Source: Clostridia bacterium (GTDB lineage Bacteria > Bacillota > Clostridia > Oscillospirales > Acutalibacteraceae). Taken from it: a DNA stretch of 64,000 nt. Both the position numbers and the translations under genes were made by a program. The stretch lies in contig JAFSGH010000009.1 in assembly GCA_017440965.1 (NCBI GenBank), positions 51,535 through 115,534 on the forward strand, written 5' to 3'. The notes under the pieces are model-generated. The model was not told the origin of the DNA, did no database searches, and saw nothing but the letters and a program-made list of their open reading frames with translations. Below, one piece after another: positions 17,143 to 26,296 of the stretch; position 1 is the first letter of the stretch, and every line of letters begins with the position of its first letter.

Positions 17143-18138
17143 ATGAAGCCTCTTATAAGTATTATAGTTCCCGCCTATAATGTTGAAGCATATATTGCTG
17201 AGTGCCTTGATTCTGTTATAAAGCAGGATAACGGCATGGTAGAGATAGTTCTGGTTAATGACGGCTCTACGGATAATACGGACGAGATTTGCCGTAAATA
17301 TGCTGAAAAATACAATATTATAAGATATTTTTCTAAAGATAACGGCGGCCTTTCTCATGCCAGAAATTACGGTATAGATAAGGCTTTGGGCGAGTATGTC
17401 AATTTTCTTGACAGTGACGATTATTTGCCCGACGGAGCGATAGAACAACTGTGCAACAGTATCGGTAAGGAAAAAGCTGATGTATATATGGGATTATACA
17501 CAAACCTTTATCCGGATGGTAATGTTGAGTCTTGTCATTATACTCTTGACGGTGACAAGATAAGTGGCTTACATAAGGAGCAGCTTATTGAATATCTTAT
17601 TGACGGAAGACTGTATGATTGGTATGCTTGGCTTTACACCGTAAAGAAAGAATATCTTGAAAAAAATAGGCTTTATTTTGCGGAGGGTGTCACCTTCGAA
17701 GATGTTCGATGGACTCCTGATGTTTTGTTTTATGCTGACAGTGTAAGGTATGTTCCTTGCAGTATTTATGTATACAGAAGAAACAGGGCAGGTTCAATTA
17801 CTGCCACATTTACAAAAAGTTTTTTTGATGACAAGCTGACGGTATTTGATTTCCTGAATAGTTTTGCCGATAAGCACGGCTTCTCTGATGAAATGAGAAA
17901 GAAAATGTTTGCTAATATGTCCAATCTTTATGTATCGCTGTTGTTTGATGCATGGTATCTTACAAAAGAAGAGCGTAAAGCGGTTTTTTGTGTTCTTAAA
18001 AAATACAGGTTTATACTGTCATTGTCTCAGCGAAGGTATCATCAGCTTATTCATTTAGTCTGGAAATTCGCAGGAATGAATATTACTACTTATATCCTGT
18101 ATTTGCGTGCAAAATATGTGCGAAGCAATCAAAAGTAA
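17143..18138 (+). CDS. GT2 family glycosyltransferase
   Basis: A 331-residue GT2 enzyme with IIVPAYNVEAYI, VLVNDGSTDNTDE, NGGLSHARNYG and the DxD-type LDSDDYLPD. CAGGAG precedes the ATG. It is the second transferase of the polysaccharide operon and presumably adds another residue to the repeat unit. From this gene onward, leucine codons TTG and TTA become commoner and CTT rarer than in glf and the preceding transferase, an apparent sign of separate origin. Sugar specificity is unknown. Confidence 0.85.
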   Translation: MKPLISIIVPAYNVEAYIAECLDSVIKQDNGMVEIVLVNDGSTDNTDEICRKYAEKYNIIRYFSKDNGGLSHARNYGIDKALGEYVNFLDSDDYLPDGAIEQLCNSIGKEKADVYMGLYTNLYPDGNVESCHYTLDGDKISGLHKEQLIEYLIDGRLYDWYAWLYTVKKEYLEKNRLYFAEGVTFEDVRWTPDVLFYADSVRYVPCSIYVYRRNRAGSITATFTKSFFDDKLTVFDFLNSFADKHGFSDEMRKKMFANMSNLYVSLLFDAWYLTKEERKAVFCVLKKYRFILSLSQRRYHQLIHLVWKFAGMNITTYILYLRAKYVRSNQK

Positions 18139-18161
18139 GATTAAGGGAGAGTGAATGTAAA

Positions 18162-20891
18162 GTGTTTTCATTGATAAAGAAAACAGTAGATTTTATAGAA
18201 AACAATAAGTTTACCTCATTTTTTGTGAATAGAGATAATTTTGCTTTACTGTACACTTTTTCAGCAATGCTTTATTCGGTTCCGTTGCTTATTGACAAAA
18301 TAGATATTGTCAATAAGTTTATGTTTATTTGGGGCTTTGGACTTATCTGTTGGGACTTGATAAGCAAAAGACGGATTTTCAGAATGGTTTATTGGGTGTT
18401 CCCCATACTGTTGCTGGGAAGCTATGCGATAAGCATACTGCTGAATCTTGATGCGGGAATTTATAATCTCGTTAAGCTCTTTATATATACGAGTATTACG
18501 TTGCTTGTTCTTTATTGTCAGGACCGAAGAGCTACAAAAGAGAAAATTCTGGCATTACTGAGAAGACTTTGTTATGCAATTACAGGTTTTTCTACTGTTA
18601 CCGGTTTGGCTTCTTTGGTTTTATATGCAAAGGGTGCTTATTTTACTGTAACTACAGCCAGCGGTGATGTAATAAGGCAGGGATTTACCGAAAACAGACT
18701 TTTCGGTGTTTATTACAGCCCGAATGTTTGTGCGCTTGTTGTTGTAGTGTCGTTTGCTGCAATACTTATTAATTTGCTGATAAATAAAAAAAGTATTTTC
18801 AATTATGCTTTCTGCGGATTGAATTTTGTAATAAATTTCGTTTGCTTCTCTCTGACCTTATCACGAGGCGGTGCGTTGACACTTATTGCTCTTGCAGGCT
18901 TATGTGTAATTTTTGCAGTTGCACCGGTTGCCGTTGAGAAGAAAGGTGTTATAAAGGGAGGCGTCATAACTGTTGTTGTTGCTGCCATCATTTTCGGGGG
19001 CGGCTTTGCAGGTGTCAAGGGTTGCAGAGCTGTAATGTCATTTGTTCCGGCTTTTGTAGCTCAGATAGAGGCAGCTCAGGAGGAAGAAACTACTCTTCCG
19101 GAGGAAACAACTGTTGAGGAGCAGATAACGGAAACAGTTACGCAGGAGGCTGCAACAGAAGAGGTTACTTCAGAGGAACAGCCCTCGGCAGAAGAAACTA
19201 CCGTCGCAGATGAAAAACAGACTGAAGAAAGCAGTGAGCCTGTGACAGAAGAGAAGGAAACACTTGAGCAGGTTGATTTTGAGCGTATTGAAGATATGGC
19301 GGATATTTCAAACGGCAGGATCGTAAACTGGACCGGTGCACTGAAAATTCTTAAGCAGAGTCCGCTGTTTGGCTTCGGTGATTATATCGTAGGTGAAAAT
19401 GCCGAAAATGCAAATTACGATTTAAGCGAGCTTACTCCTCAGGAAAAGCAGTGGGCATTCTATACCAAGGGCAATCTTCATAACGGATATATGCAGATCC
19501 TGATGTTCTCAGGTATTATCGGCTTCCTTATTTTTGTTGTATTTGCAGGTTTTGTTATCCTTAAGCTTCTTAAGACAATGTTCTACGGCAGAAAGGATAC
19601 TCAGTTATATAAGGTTATTGCTGTAATGTTCTCTATGCTGGGTGCTTTTGCTGTAAATGCAATGATTGAGTCTCATCTGTTGTTCAGAAGACAAAATATG
19701 TTTGCGTGTGTTTTTTGGCTGTTCATTGGTATTGCAGTTGTTATTGCAGAAATTTACAGACATTCAGAAGAATACAAAACGGAAAAACAGAAAAATAACG
19801 AAGACTTTGCGTTTATCGTTGCTTCTCCTTTGCAGGCAATTAACAGTGTAAATCTTGTTGTAAATGATATTGAAGGAAGCAAAAACAATTCGGATGCTTT
19901 TGTTTATCATATGTTCAAAAATTCTGAGCAGCTTTCCGAAAAACTGAAGGCATCGGGAGTTTTTAACAATGTATATGATATCAGGGATTATGCGGTTTAT
20001 CCGAGATTATTAAATTATATTGTAACATTTTTCAGAATGTTTTGCCCTAAAATTACACTTTGGTATAATTCAGACAAAAGCTTTGCTTTTGGGAAGAAGG
20101 ATTATAAAGTGCTTGCAATGAGCACAACACTGGGATTTACAGGCACTATGCATTTTGCATATCCGCGTGCGGAAGTAATGTTTTTTGAAGACGGTACGGG
20201 CTCGTATTGTTCTGATTTTTCAGAGAGATATTCCAAGCTTTTTGATTTGGTTGATTTTCTTCTGTTTAACGGAGATATGCACATAAAGCCTGAAAGAATT
20301 TACCTTTTTAGACCTGAGTTTCTGACAGTAACACTTGATTATGAGGTCAGAAAGATGCCGGATATTGCCGGAAGCGAGGTTCAAGGTATAATTGAAAGAA
20401 TTTTTGATTATAAGCAGAACACTTTGTACCGTGACTGTGAATGTGTTTATCTTACTCAGCCGAGAAGCGATGAGAAAGGATTTAATGCTGAAAATCTCGA
20501 CAAGGTACTTACATTACTGACAGATGTTTTCGGAAGCAATACACTTGCAAGAGTGCATCCCAGAGATGATGCCGACAAATACGGTATGCTTACTGTTGAC
20601 AGCTTCAATAACTCTTGGGAGCTTGAGTGCCTCAGACAGATTACTGACCGCAATATCCTTATGGGGGTATTTTCAACAGCTCAGATCATGCCGAAAATTC
20701 TTTCGGAAAGTGAGCCTACGCTTATATTTATTTACAAGCTTATTTTTACCAACTGTGATGAACCCGTATGGCAGGAGCGCCGTAAGTTTATGGATGATTT
20801 TACTAAGCATTACCGTAACAAGGAACGTATTTTTATTCCTGAAACTATAGAAGACTTACGTGACATTCTTATTTCATTAAAAGGAAACTGA
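18162..20891 (+). CDS. Fusion: Wzy/O-antigen-ligase-like membrane domain plus GT52-like transferase
   Basis: A 909-residue protein from GTG 18162, with GGGAGAG upstream. Residues 1 to about 535 hold about 12 hydrophobic segments. They include LSRGGALTLIA and, in a large outer loop, ISNGRIVNWTGAL...PLFGFGDY, typical of polymerases and O-antigen ligases. That loop contains an unusual Glu/Thr-rich stretch of about 75 residues. The C-terminal 370 residues begin AFIVASPLQAINS and contain FFEDGTGSY, YLTQPRS and RVHPRD, resembling GT52 or polysialyltransferase-like sialyltransferases. The likely roles are polymerisation outside and nonulosonate transfer inside. I know these as separate proteins; the fusion is unusual. 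Confidence 0.75.
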   Translation: MFSLIKKTVDFIENNKFTSFFVNRDNFALLYTFSAMLYSVPLLIDKIDIVNKFMFIWGFGLICWDLISKRRIFRMVYWVFPILLLGSYAISILLNLDAGIYNLVKLFIYTSITLLVLYCQDRRATKEKILALLRRLCYAITGFSTVTGLASLVLYAKGAYFTVTTASGDVIRQGFTENRLFGVYYSPNVCALVVVVSFAAILINLLINKKSIFNYAFCGLNFVINFVCFSLTLSRGGALTLIALAGLCVIFAVAPVAVEKKGVIKGGVITVVVAAIIFGGGFAGVKGCRAVMSFVPAFVAQIEAAQEEETTLPEETTVEEQITETVTQEAATEEVTSEEQPSAEETTVADEKQTEESSEPVTEEKETLEQVDFERIEDMADISNGRIVNWTGALKILKQSPLFGFGDYIVGENAENANYDLSELTPQEKQWAFYTKGNLHNGYMQILMFSGIIGFLIFVVFAGFVILKLLKTMFYGRKDTQLYKVIAVMFSMLGAFAVNAMIESHLLFRRQNMFACVFWLFIGIAVVIAEIYRHSEEYKTEKQKNNEDFAFIVASPLQAINSVNLVVNDIEGSKNNSDAFVYHMFKNSEQLSEKLKASGVFNNVYDIRDYAVYPRLLNYIVTFFRMFCPKITLWYNSDKSFAFGKKDYKVLAMSTTLGFTGTMHFAYPRAEVMFFEDGTGSYCSDFSERYSKLFDLVDFLLFNGDMHIKPERIYLFRPEFLTVTLDYEVRKMPDIAGSEVQGIIERIFDYKQNTLYRDCECVYLTQPRSDEKGFNAENLDKVLTLLTDVFGSNTLARVHPRDDADKYGMLTVDSFNNSWELECLRQITDRNILMGVFSTAQIMPKILSESEPTLIFIYKLIFTNCDEPVWQERRKFMDDFTKHYRNKERIFIPETIEDLRDILISLKGN

Positions 20892-20892
20892 T

Positions 20893-22320
20893 ATGAATTT
20901 AGCATCAATAAAAAAATTGCTGATAGGCAAATCTGCCAATCAGGTTGTATTTTTTAACGTGTTGGGTCCCGTAATACTTAACGGTATAAATTTTTTTACA
21001 GTGCCGGTTTTTACGAGACTGCTCGGTGCTGCGAACTACGGACTTGTGTCTGTATATACCACGTGGGTTCAGGTTTTTACCATTATAATGGGTTTGCAGA
21101 CAGTTGGGGCAATATCCACTGCCCGTGTAAATATTCCGGACGAAGAACACGATAAGTATTATTCCAGTACCTTGTTTTTGTCCTGTTGCTCTTCTGCTGC
21201 AGTTCTTGTGTTGACACTTCTTTTTATTAAACCTCTCTCAGCTTTTTTTGAGTTGGACAAGCTTCTTGTTTTGTTGATGGTATTTCACGGCTTCGGTGCT
21301 TATGTGATAAGCTTCGTGACAATGAAATATATACATCACAAACAGGCATCTATGAATTTTGTTGTGTCTGTTGCAACAAGTCTTGCTTCTCTTGCTTTTT
21401 CACTTGTTTTTATTGCATTAACAAAAAACAGTGATGATTATTATGTCGGAAGAATTTTAGGTTATGCTATCCCGAATATTATTATAGGCTTAGTTCTTGC
21501 GACCACTATATTCAGAAAAAGTAAGTGTACGTTTAATAAGACTTATTGGGCATTTTGCCTTTCATTATGTGTGCCCTTGATTTTCCATAATCTTTCGCAG
21601 ATTATTATGGGACAGGCAGGCAGAGTTATGATACAGAAGCTGCTGAGTGATGATGCGCTTGTAGGTGTTTACAGCTTTGTTTTTAATTTTGTTCATATTA
21701 TAAACGTACTTTATTCAGCGCTTAATAATACGTGGGTACCGTTTTATTTTGATCATCTTAAAGCAGGTGAATATGACAGAATTCATACTCGCACTAAGAA
21801 CTATATAGAAGTGTATACAATATTGAGCTTAGGCTTTATGCTTCTGGCACCTGAGGTTGCGAAAGCGTTCTCTTCTGAAGAATACTGGTCAGGATTTTCT
21901 CTTATTCCTGTAATGGTAATTGCCTATTATTTTGTATTCCTGTACAGTTTCCCCGTGAATTATGAGTTTTTCCACAAAAAGACAAAAACAATAGCGATTG
22001 GTACTGTTTTCTCTGCGGTTGTTAATGTTGTTCTTAATTTGTTTATGATAAAGCTGTGGGGAATAATGGGAGCTGCAATAGCAACAGCAATATCGTATTT
22101 CGCATTGTTTGTTTTTCATCATATTAGTGCAAAGTATGTTATAAAAACAGATAAATATCATTATAAAGTCAGGATGTTTATTTTGCCTACTGCTGCAATA
22201 TTTGTCGGAGCCGCAGTCTTTTTCGGATTCTTTGATTATTGGCTTATAAGATGGAGTATCGGAGCAGTTCTCGGCTTGTATTTATTGTTCAGAGTTTATA
22301 AGAGAAAAAGTATTTTTTGA
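20893..22320 (+). CDS. Wzx-type polysaccharide flippase
   Basis: A 475-residue MATE-like protein with 12-14 hydrophobic segments. The N-terminus has FNVLGPVILNGINFFTVPVFTRLLG, close to the RfbX/Wzx pattern. It should flip lipid-linked repeat units across the membrane to the polymerase encoded just upstream. Its start lies two bases after the previous stop and an AAAGGAA ribosome site sits inside the upstream gene, so translation is coupled. The assignment rests on topology and the N-terminal motif. Confidence 0.88.
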   Translation: MNLASIKKLLIGKSANQVVFFNVLGPVILNGINFFTVPVFTRLLGAANYGLVSVYTTWVQVFTIIMGLQTVGAISTARVNIPDEEHDKYYSSTLFLSCCSSAAVLVLTLLFIKPLSAFFELDKLLVLLMVFHGFGAYVISFVTMKYIHHKQASMNFVVSVATSLASLAFSLVFIALTKNSDDYYVGRILGYAIPNIIIGLVLATTIFRKSKCTFNKTYWAFCLSLCVPLIFHNLSQIIMGQAGRVMIQKLLSDDALVGVYSFVFNFVHIINVLYSALNNTWVPFYFDHLKAGEYDRIHTRTKNYIEVYTILSLGFMLLAPEVAKAFSSEEYWSGFSLIPVMVIAYYFVFLYSFPVNYEFFHKKTKTIAIGTVFSAVVNVVLNLFMIKLWGIMGAAIATAISYFALFVFHHISAKYVIKTDKYHYKVRMFILPTAAIFVGAAVFFGFFDYWLIRWSIGAVLGLYLLFRVYKRKSIF

Positions 22321-22340
22321 TTTATGAAAGGATGGTATTT

Positions 22341-23942
22341 ATGAAGATTCTTGCCGTGATACCTGCAAGAGCAGGATCAAAAGGAATTCCAAATAAAAAC
22401 ATCAGAATAATCGGCGGTCATCCTCTTATTTATTATTCTATAAAAAACGCACTGGATTCGAAAATGATTACAGATGTTATAGTAACAACAGATTCGGCAG
22501 AGGTAAAAATTATTGCTTCTCAAATGGGGGCAGATTTTAAGTGGCGTTCTGCAGAATTGTGCGGTGATGCGGTTACTCTTGACTCCGTTGTGGCAGATGC
22601 TGTTCCTTCTGACAAAACATGGGATTATATTGTCACCATGCAGCCTACATCTCCGACGCTGAAGGTTGATACCTTGGACAATGCTATAGAATATGCAGTT
22701 AAAAATGATTTGGATACTGTTATATCTGTTATAAACCGTCCTCATCTGACATGGGGTGAACGGGACGGAAAAAAGGTTCCCAATTACACAGAAAGACTTA
22801 ATCGACAGTATCTTCCGCCGTGTTACTCGGAAACAGGAGCTTTTGTGATTTCTAAAGCTACAGTCGTTACGGAGAAGAGCAGAATCGGTGAAAATGTCGA
22901 TGTGTTTGAGGTATCAGAACAGGAAGCTCAGGATATTGATACATTTGATGATCTGCTGAGTGTCGCAAATACTCTGAAGAGACAGAAGGTTGCCATTTAT
23001 GTAAACGGAAATAATAAAAGAGGGGTCGGACATATTTATCGGGCATTGGAGATTGCTGATGAGTTTTTCGTTAAGCCTGATATATATTTTGATATTAATC
23101 AGACGGATATCGGTATATTTGGAGACACGACACACAGATTGATTCCGGTCAACGGTATAGCAGAACTGTATGCGTGTTGCAAGAAAGAAGATTATACCAT
23201 TTTTATAAATGATATTCTGACAACCTCTATTGATTATATGATAGGTCTTCGTTCAGTTCTGCCGAATGCCAGAATTATTAATTTCGAAGATGACGGTGAA
23301 GGAATAATTAAGGCAGATCTTGTATTTAATGCACTGTTTCATGAAAATGATTTTTCTCATGTGCATTCCGGTGAAAAATACTATATATCCGGAAAGACCT
23401 TTATGTTTTATAAGCCCATTGAAATTAAAGAAAAAGTTGAGCGTGTATTTATTTCATTCGGCGGTGCTGATCCTCAGAATTACTCTGACCGACTGCTCAA
23501 TATAATTGCAAAACCCGAGTATTCAGACAGACATTTTGTGGTGGTGCTTGGCAGAGCAAAGCATAATGTTGATGAATTAATGAAGTATAATCAATATGAA
23601 AATATTGATGTTTTATACGATGTTTCAAATATGCCTGAATTGATGTGCAGCTGTGATATCGGAATCACATCCAGAGGAAGAACAGGTTATGAGCTTGCTA
23701 TGCTTGGTATTCCGTCTATTTCAATGGCTCAGAATCAGCGAGAAGAAAAGCACGGGTTTGTATGTAACGAGAACGGATTTTCATATATAGGATTAAACCC
23801 CGCTGATGAAATAATTGAGGGAAATCTTAAAATGTATCTCGGCTTGTCCCAAAACAGCCGAAAGCATTTTCAGGATATGCTGTTAAGCCATGATCTGCGC
23901 GGCGGAAGACAGCGTGTAATGAATTTAATTAACTCTTTATAA
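22341..23942 (+). CDS. CMP-nonulosonate synthetase fused to PseG-like hydrolase
   Basis: About 533 residues. Residues 1-225 are a NeuA/PseF-type cytidylyltransferase (ILAVIPARAGSKGIPNKNI, then TTDSAE and MQPTSPT). The rest resembles PseG, the UDP-sugar hydrolase of pseudaminate synthesis: GNNKRGVGHIYRALEIADE, SFGGADPQN, and TSRGRTGYELAMLGIPSI near the end. The first half should make a CMP-activated nonulosonic acid. The second would release UDP from a nucleotide-linked amino sugar earlier in the pathway. ATG 22341 with GAAAGGAT upstream is preferred over TTG 22317. The exact sugar (pseudaminate, legionaminate or related) is not settled. Confidence 0.85.
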   Translation: MKILAVIPARAGSKGIPNKNIRIIGGHPLIYYSIKNALDSKMITDVIVTTDSAEVKIIASQMGADFKWRSAELCGDAVTLDSVVADAVPSDKTWDYIVTMQPTSPTLKVDTLDNAIEYAVKNDLDTVISVINRPHLTWGERDGKKVPNYTERLNRQYLPPCYSETGAFVISKATVVTEKSRIGENVDVFEVSEQEAQDIDTFDDLLSVANTLKRQKVAIYVNGNNKRGVGHIYRALEIADEFFVKPDIYFDINQTDIGIFGDTTHRLIPVNGIAELYACCKKEDYTIFINDILTTSIDYMIGLRSVLPNARIINFEDDGEGIIKADLVFNALFHENDFSHVHSGEKYYISGKTFMFYKPIEIKEKVERVFISFGGADPQNYSDRLLNIIAKPEYSDRHFVVVLGRAKHNVDELMKYNQYENIDVLYDVSNMPELMCSCDIGITSRGRTGYELAMLGIPSISMAQNQREEKHGFVCNENGFSYIGLNPADEIIEGNLKMYLGLSQNSRKHFQDMLLSHDLRGGRQRVMNLINSL

Positions 23943-23978
23943 AAAATATGGAAAACAGATATAATTCGGAGGTATGAT

Positions 23979-25016
23979 ATGAAAAAGCCATATATAATTG
24001 CTGAATTGGGAGTAAACTTCTACGATACTGCAAGAGTAATGAATATTTCTCCCCTTGAAGCTGCTAAAATGTACATTGATGAAGCTGCAAAAGCCGGTAT
24101 TGATTGCGCTAAGTTTCAGTCTTATAAAGCGGGGACGATAGTTTCAAAAAATTCTCCTGCATATTGGGATACAACAAAGGAACCCACAAAAACACAGTAT
24201 GAGCTCTTTTTAAAGCATGATTCTTTTGGAGAAAAAGAGTATAGGGAATTGTGCGATTATACACATTCCAAAGGCATGGATTTTACATCTACTCCTTTTG
24301 ATTATGCATCGGCTGATTATCTTGAAGATATGGTGGATTTTTATAAAATATCCTCTTCGGATTTATCAAATCTGCCTTTTATCAGGCACATAGCAAAAAA
24401 GGGTAAGCCTGTTTATATATCTGTTGGTGCTGCATATATCTCTGAGGTTGATGAAGCTGTTCGTGCTCTGACGGAAGAAGGCTGCAAGGATATCGTTCTG
24501 TTTCATTGTGTTCTTTCTTATCCCACCAAGCCTGAGGATGCCAATCTTCGTATTATAGAAACATTAAAGCGCGTATTTCCGTTTTGCAGAATCGGCTTCA
24601 GTGATCATGTTGCTCCCGATGATACAATGATGACTTTATCTGCTGCATATATGCTCGGTGCTGAGGTTATCGAAAAGCATTTCACAATAGATAAAACCCT
24701 TCCCGGAAACGATCATTACCATGCAGGTGATCCTTCTGATTTTGTTAAGGCAATTAACAATTTCAAATGGATAGACAGTGTTTTGGGTTCTCCTGAAAAA
24801 GTTGTTTTGAAGTGCGAGGAAACTCCTCGAAGAGAGGCAAGAAGATCTTTGGTATTGACCAGAGATATGAAGGCAGGAGAAGTAATTGAAGAAAGCGATC
24901 TTATGCCCAAGAGACCCGGTACCGGAATTTCTCCTCAGTATGCAGATATTGTAATCGGCAGAGCCGTAAAATCAGATTTACAAGAAGACACCATTCTTAC
25001 ATGGGATATGATATAA
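23979..25016 (+). CDS. NeuB/PseI-type nonulosonic acid synthase
   Basis: A 345-residue enzyme that condenses phosphoenolpyruvate with a hexose-derived aldehyde sugar to form a nine-carbon acid. The N-terminal barrel has IIAELGVNF, KFQSYKA, TPFD and KISSSDL. The later EKHFTIDKTLPGNDH carries the metal-site pattern. The last 60 residues are an antifreeze-like SAF domain (RSLVLTRDMKAGEVI...PGTGI). A GGAGG ribosome site precedes the ATG. It closes the operon and makes the substrate for the CMP-synthetase just before it. Sialate, pseudaminate and legionaminate synthases look alike at this level. Confidence 0.92.
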   Translation: MKKPYIIAELGVNFYDTARVMNISPLEAAKMYIDEAAKAGIDCAKFQSYKAGTIVSKNSPAYWDTTKEPTKTQYELFLKHDSFGEKEYRELCDYTHSKGMDFTSTPFDYASADYLEDMVDFYKISSSDLSNLPFIRHIAKKGKPVYISVGAAYISEVDEAVRALTEEGCKDIVLFHCVLSYPTKPEDANLRIIETLKRVFPFCRIGFSDHVAPDDTMMTLSAAYMLGAEVIEKHFTIDKTLPGNDHYHAGDPSDFVKAINNFKWIDSVLGSPEKVVLKCEETPRREARRSLVLTRDMKAGEVIEESDLMPKRPGTGISPQYADIVIGRAVKSDLQEDTILTWDMI

Positions 25017-25031
25017 GTATTATTCTGTAAT

Positions 25032-25078
25032 AAAAAACACAGTCGGGTAACCCTTGCGGATAATCGACTGTGTTTTTT
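25032..25078. terminator. Bidirectional terminator
   Basis: AAAAAACACAGTCG and CGACTGTGTTTTTT form a long stem between the convergent NeuB-type and GT2 genes. Confidence 0.85.
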
Positions 25079-25087
25079 TATTGTGCT

Positions 25088-26110
25088 TTACAAAATAATT
25101 CCGCCGAATACAGTAAACATATAACAAAGAAATACTGATTTGCTCTTTAACAGTTTTGTAATTACTTTCATTATAATGCCGTCTGGACGGATATTGTTTA
25201 ATACTTCAATTGTTAATTCGTCGTTAAGAATTTGTCTGATTTTTTCCTTTTGTTCTTTTGGGGAGAGCTTTGAGTTTTTTGAGTGATTTTTTAGGAAAGT
25301 GGAAATGATATGTTTAATGTGTGATGCGTATATTACCTGTCTGTTCTTTTCCGTAAAAGCTGAAGCCGAGATAAGGTATTCTTTTTCAAGCAGATATTTT
25401 CTTTTGCTGATATCATAGAAAATGGGTGAATATGCGCTTGTAAGTGTTTCATGAGGCGGCTTACGGTAGTTATAAAGGTTTTTGGGAATAACGGTTATAT
25501 GACTTATATCCTTGAATAATTCAATGTTAAATAAAAAGTCTTCCGTAGGCTTTATGTTTTCAAATCTTGTACCATGTTTTTCAATAAAGCTTCTTTTATA
25601 CAATCTGTTCCATATGTACTGGAACATTTTTGCTTCAGAAAGCATAATAAAGATGTCTGCAGGAGTATCTGATTTTTCTGTATCTGCAGCAAAAGGGGTA
25701 AGCTTTTCAACCTTTATAATATTTGAGTGTTCGTCCTCGTAGTTTCTGTTAAAGCCGAAAACAAGCATCTCAGTGTCTTTGTTGCAGGAGCGCACTGCTT
25801 TTTCTATAAGGTCAGGTTCAATTGTGTCATCGGAATCTACAAAAAGTATATAATCGCCTGTTGCATTATCAAGCCCTGTGTTTCTTGCAAGGCTTACTCC
25901 TTCGTTTTGCGGCTTATGTATAACCTTTATTCTGTTATCTGATGCGGCTAAGCTGTCACATATGGCAGGGGAGCCGTCGGGAGAACAATCATCGACCAAT
26001 AAAAGCTCAAAGTGAGGATATGACTGATTAAGAATACTGTTTACTGCAGCTTCAAGATATTTTTCCACTTTATACACAGGCATTATAATACTTACAAGAG
26101 GATTGTTCAT
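25088..26110 (-). CDS. GT2 family glycosyltransferase
   Basis: A 340-residue transferase with VSIIMPVYKVEKYLE, LVDDCSPDGS, NEGVSLARN and FVDSDDTIEP. AAGGAG lies 11 bases before the ATG. It is transcribed towards the polysaccharide operon and separated from it by a bidirectional terminator, so it is regulated apart though probably part of the same surface-glycan programme. The C-terminus has one short hydrophobic stretch that could associate with the membrane. Sugar specificity is unknown. Confidence 0.83.
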   Translation of the reverse strand: MNNPLVSIIMPVYKVEKYLEAAVNSILNQSYPHFELLLVDDCSPDGSPAICDSLAASDNRIKVIHKPQNEGVSLARNTGLDNATGDYILFVDSDDTIEPDLIEKAVRSCNKDTEMLVFGFNRNYEDEHSNIIKVEKLTPFAADTEKSDTPADIFIMLSEAKMFQYIWNRLYKRSFIEKHGTRFENIKPTEDFLFNIELFKDISHITVIPKNLYNYRKPPHETLTSAYSPIFYDISKRKYLLEKEYLISASAFTEKNRQVIYASHIKHIISTFLKNHSKNSKLSPKEQKEKIRQILNDELTIEVLNNIRPDGIIMKVITKLLKSKSVFLCYMFTVFGGIIL

Positions 26111-26238
26111 CTTTCGCAGCTCCTTATTTTTTATTGTATAAAATTATATACTAATTACAGATAAATGTCAATTAAGATCGTATATGGATGAAAACAGAAA
26201 AATATACACCTTTTGAGTTTTTGGATGTGTTGTATATA

Positions 26239-26267
26239 TTGCAAAATTTTTTCTGATATGTTATATT
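26239..26267 (+). promoter_or_regulatory. Promoter of phosphoesterase gene
   Basis: TTGCAA and TATATT with a 17-bp spacer, 30 bp before the start codon. Confidence 0.6.
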
Positions 26268-26296
26268 AAACTAATAAACAGATAGGGGGAGAGAAT

